From: Clostridiales bacterium
Lineage (GTDB): Bacteria > Bacillota > Clostridia > Oscillospirales > QAKW01
NCBI GenBank assembly: GCA_003343605.1
Contig: QAKW01000079.1
Location: 1-6,124, forward strand
DNA: 6,124 nucleotides
Direction: 5' to 3'
The translations under genes were made by a program, and so were the position numbers. Below are positions 5,705-6,124 of the stretch, in pieces; position 1 is the stretch's first letter; each line of letters starts with the position of its first letter. The notes under the pieces are model-generated. The model was not told where the DNA came from. It worked only from the letters and a program-made list of their open reading frames with translations, and did not search any database.

Positions 5705-6124
5705 GCTGTTCCCTCCATCATTTTTGCTGCATTTTCATAGCAGAGCATCTCAGCCAGCCGCTCTGCCGCCGCCTCTTCAAATTCCCCGCGCTCCACGTAG
5801 CTGCCCAACAGCCGGCAGACCAACCGGCGGTAATAATCATGGCGCGCATAAGAGAGGAAGCTCCGGCTGTCGGTCAGCATTCCCGGAAAAGTTCCCAGAT
5901 GGCCGGTCTCCGCCAGAATTTCCAGTTGTTCGCAAATTCCGCGCCGGTGATCGCAAAACCACCAGGCCGCACCCGGGATCACATTGCGATAACAGCCGGC
6001 AATGGTCGAGAGTGGTGCCGCCATAGAGGGCCGCAGTGTATAGAGCAGCGTTTTGGGCAGTCCGCCACTTTGGTTGATCGCATCCAGTATCCCAATAAGA
6101 TGGTCTACCGGAATATCGTTTCCC
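5701..6124 (-). CDS. uxaC: Glucuronate isomerase (uronate isomerase, EC 5.3.1.12), C-terminal part only
   Basis: Isomerises D-glucuronate to D-fructuronate (and D-galacturonate to D-tagaturonate) in the cytosol, the entry step of the pathway. Only the last 140 residues are in the window; the frame is open at the right edge, so about 325 N-terminal residues lie outside, judging from the usual ~465-aa length. Visible family signatures are LPKTLLYTL (fragment residues 22-30), GAAWWFCDHRRG (fragment about 51-62), LGTFPGMLTDSRSFLSYARH (76-95) and the tail ICYENAAK-like segment, here MLCYENAAK. ATG codons inside the fragment, such as the one at 6024, are internal Met codons and not starts. The stop overlaps the uxuA start as ATGA, and the final codons carry the uxuA ribosome site. 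It is the most upstream gene visible; promoter and regulator must be to the right of the window. Confidence 0.96.
   Translation of the reverse strand, partial: GNDIPVDHLIGILDAINQSGGLPKTLLYTLRPSMAAPLSTIAGCYRNVIPGAAWWFCDHRRGICEQLEILAETGHLGTFPGMLTDSRSFLSYARHDYYRRLVCRLLGSYVERGEFEEAAAERLAEMLCYENAAKMMEGTA
5711..5716 (-). promoter_or_regulatory. Ribosome binding site of uxuA, inside the end of uxaC
   Basis: GGAGGG on the minus strand with a 6-base spacer to the ATG at 5704. It lies within the Met-Glu-Gly codons near the uxaC C-terminus, so ribosomes finishing uxaC stop at the uxuA start. This supports the chosen start and coupled translation. Confidence 0.85.

Noticed and set aside
5701..6024. A complete 107-aa protein starting at ATG 6024
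   Set aside because: The same frame stays open to the right edge and the residues before that Met (LPKTLLYTL) are standard UxaC sequence, so it is an internal Met of a partial gene.

Overview
The window is one end of a tightly packed operon. All genes lie on the minus strand and are read from right to left. The style suggests a Firmicutes/Clostridia-type, probably gut-associated, carbohydrate degrader: strong AGGAGG-type ribosome sites, genes overlapping by ATGA, roughly balanced base composition, and a uxaC-uxuA-uxuB core with the SDR-type UxuB known from Bacillus subtilis. The taxonomic reading is inference, as no rRNA or other marker is present.

Right part (6124 to 3825): the C-terminal 140 residues of glucuronate isomerase (uxaC), complete mannonate dehydratase (uxuA), and a complete SDR-family fructuronate reductase / D-mannonate oxidoreductase (uxuB). 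Together they turn D-glucuronate into D-fructuronate, then D-mannonate, then 2-keto-3-deoxygluconate (KDG). UxaC makes the fructuronate, UxuB reduces it, and UxuA dehydrates the mannonate.

Left part (3821 to 1): four further genes follow without a break. Two are different xylose-isomerase-like TIM-barrel proteins (sugar phosphate isomerase/epimerase family). Two are tandem paralogous Gfo/Idh/MocA NAD(P)-dependent oxidoreductases; the last runs off the left edge near its C-terminus. Their exact substrates cannot be read from sequence.

Four of six gene junctions are 4-base ATGA overlaps, one has a 3-base gap and one an 11-base gap, so the set is very likely co-transcribed and largely translationally coupled. 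The most interesting inference is that the Gfo/TIM-barrel quartet oxidises and then cleaves or epimerises a glucuronide or other glycoside, by chemistry like the known 3-keto-glycoside and C-glycoside deglycosylation systems, and feeds the released uronic acid to UxaC/UxuB/UxuA. No promoter, terminator, transporter, regulator, RNA gene, CRISPR array or mobile element is visible. There is no non-coding stretch longer than 11 bases.
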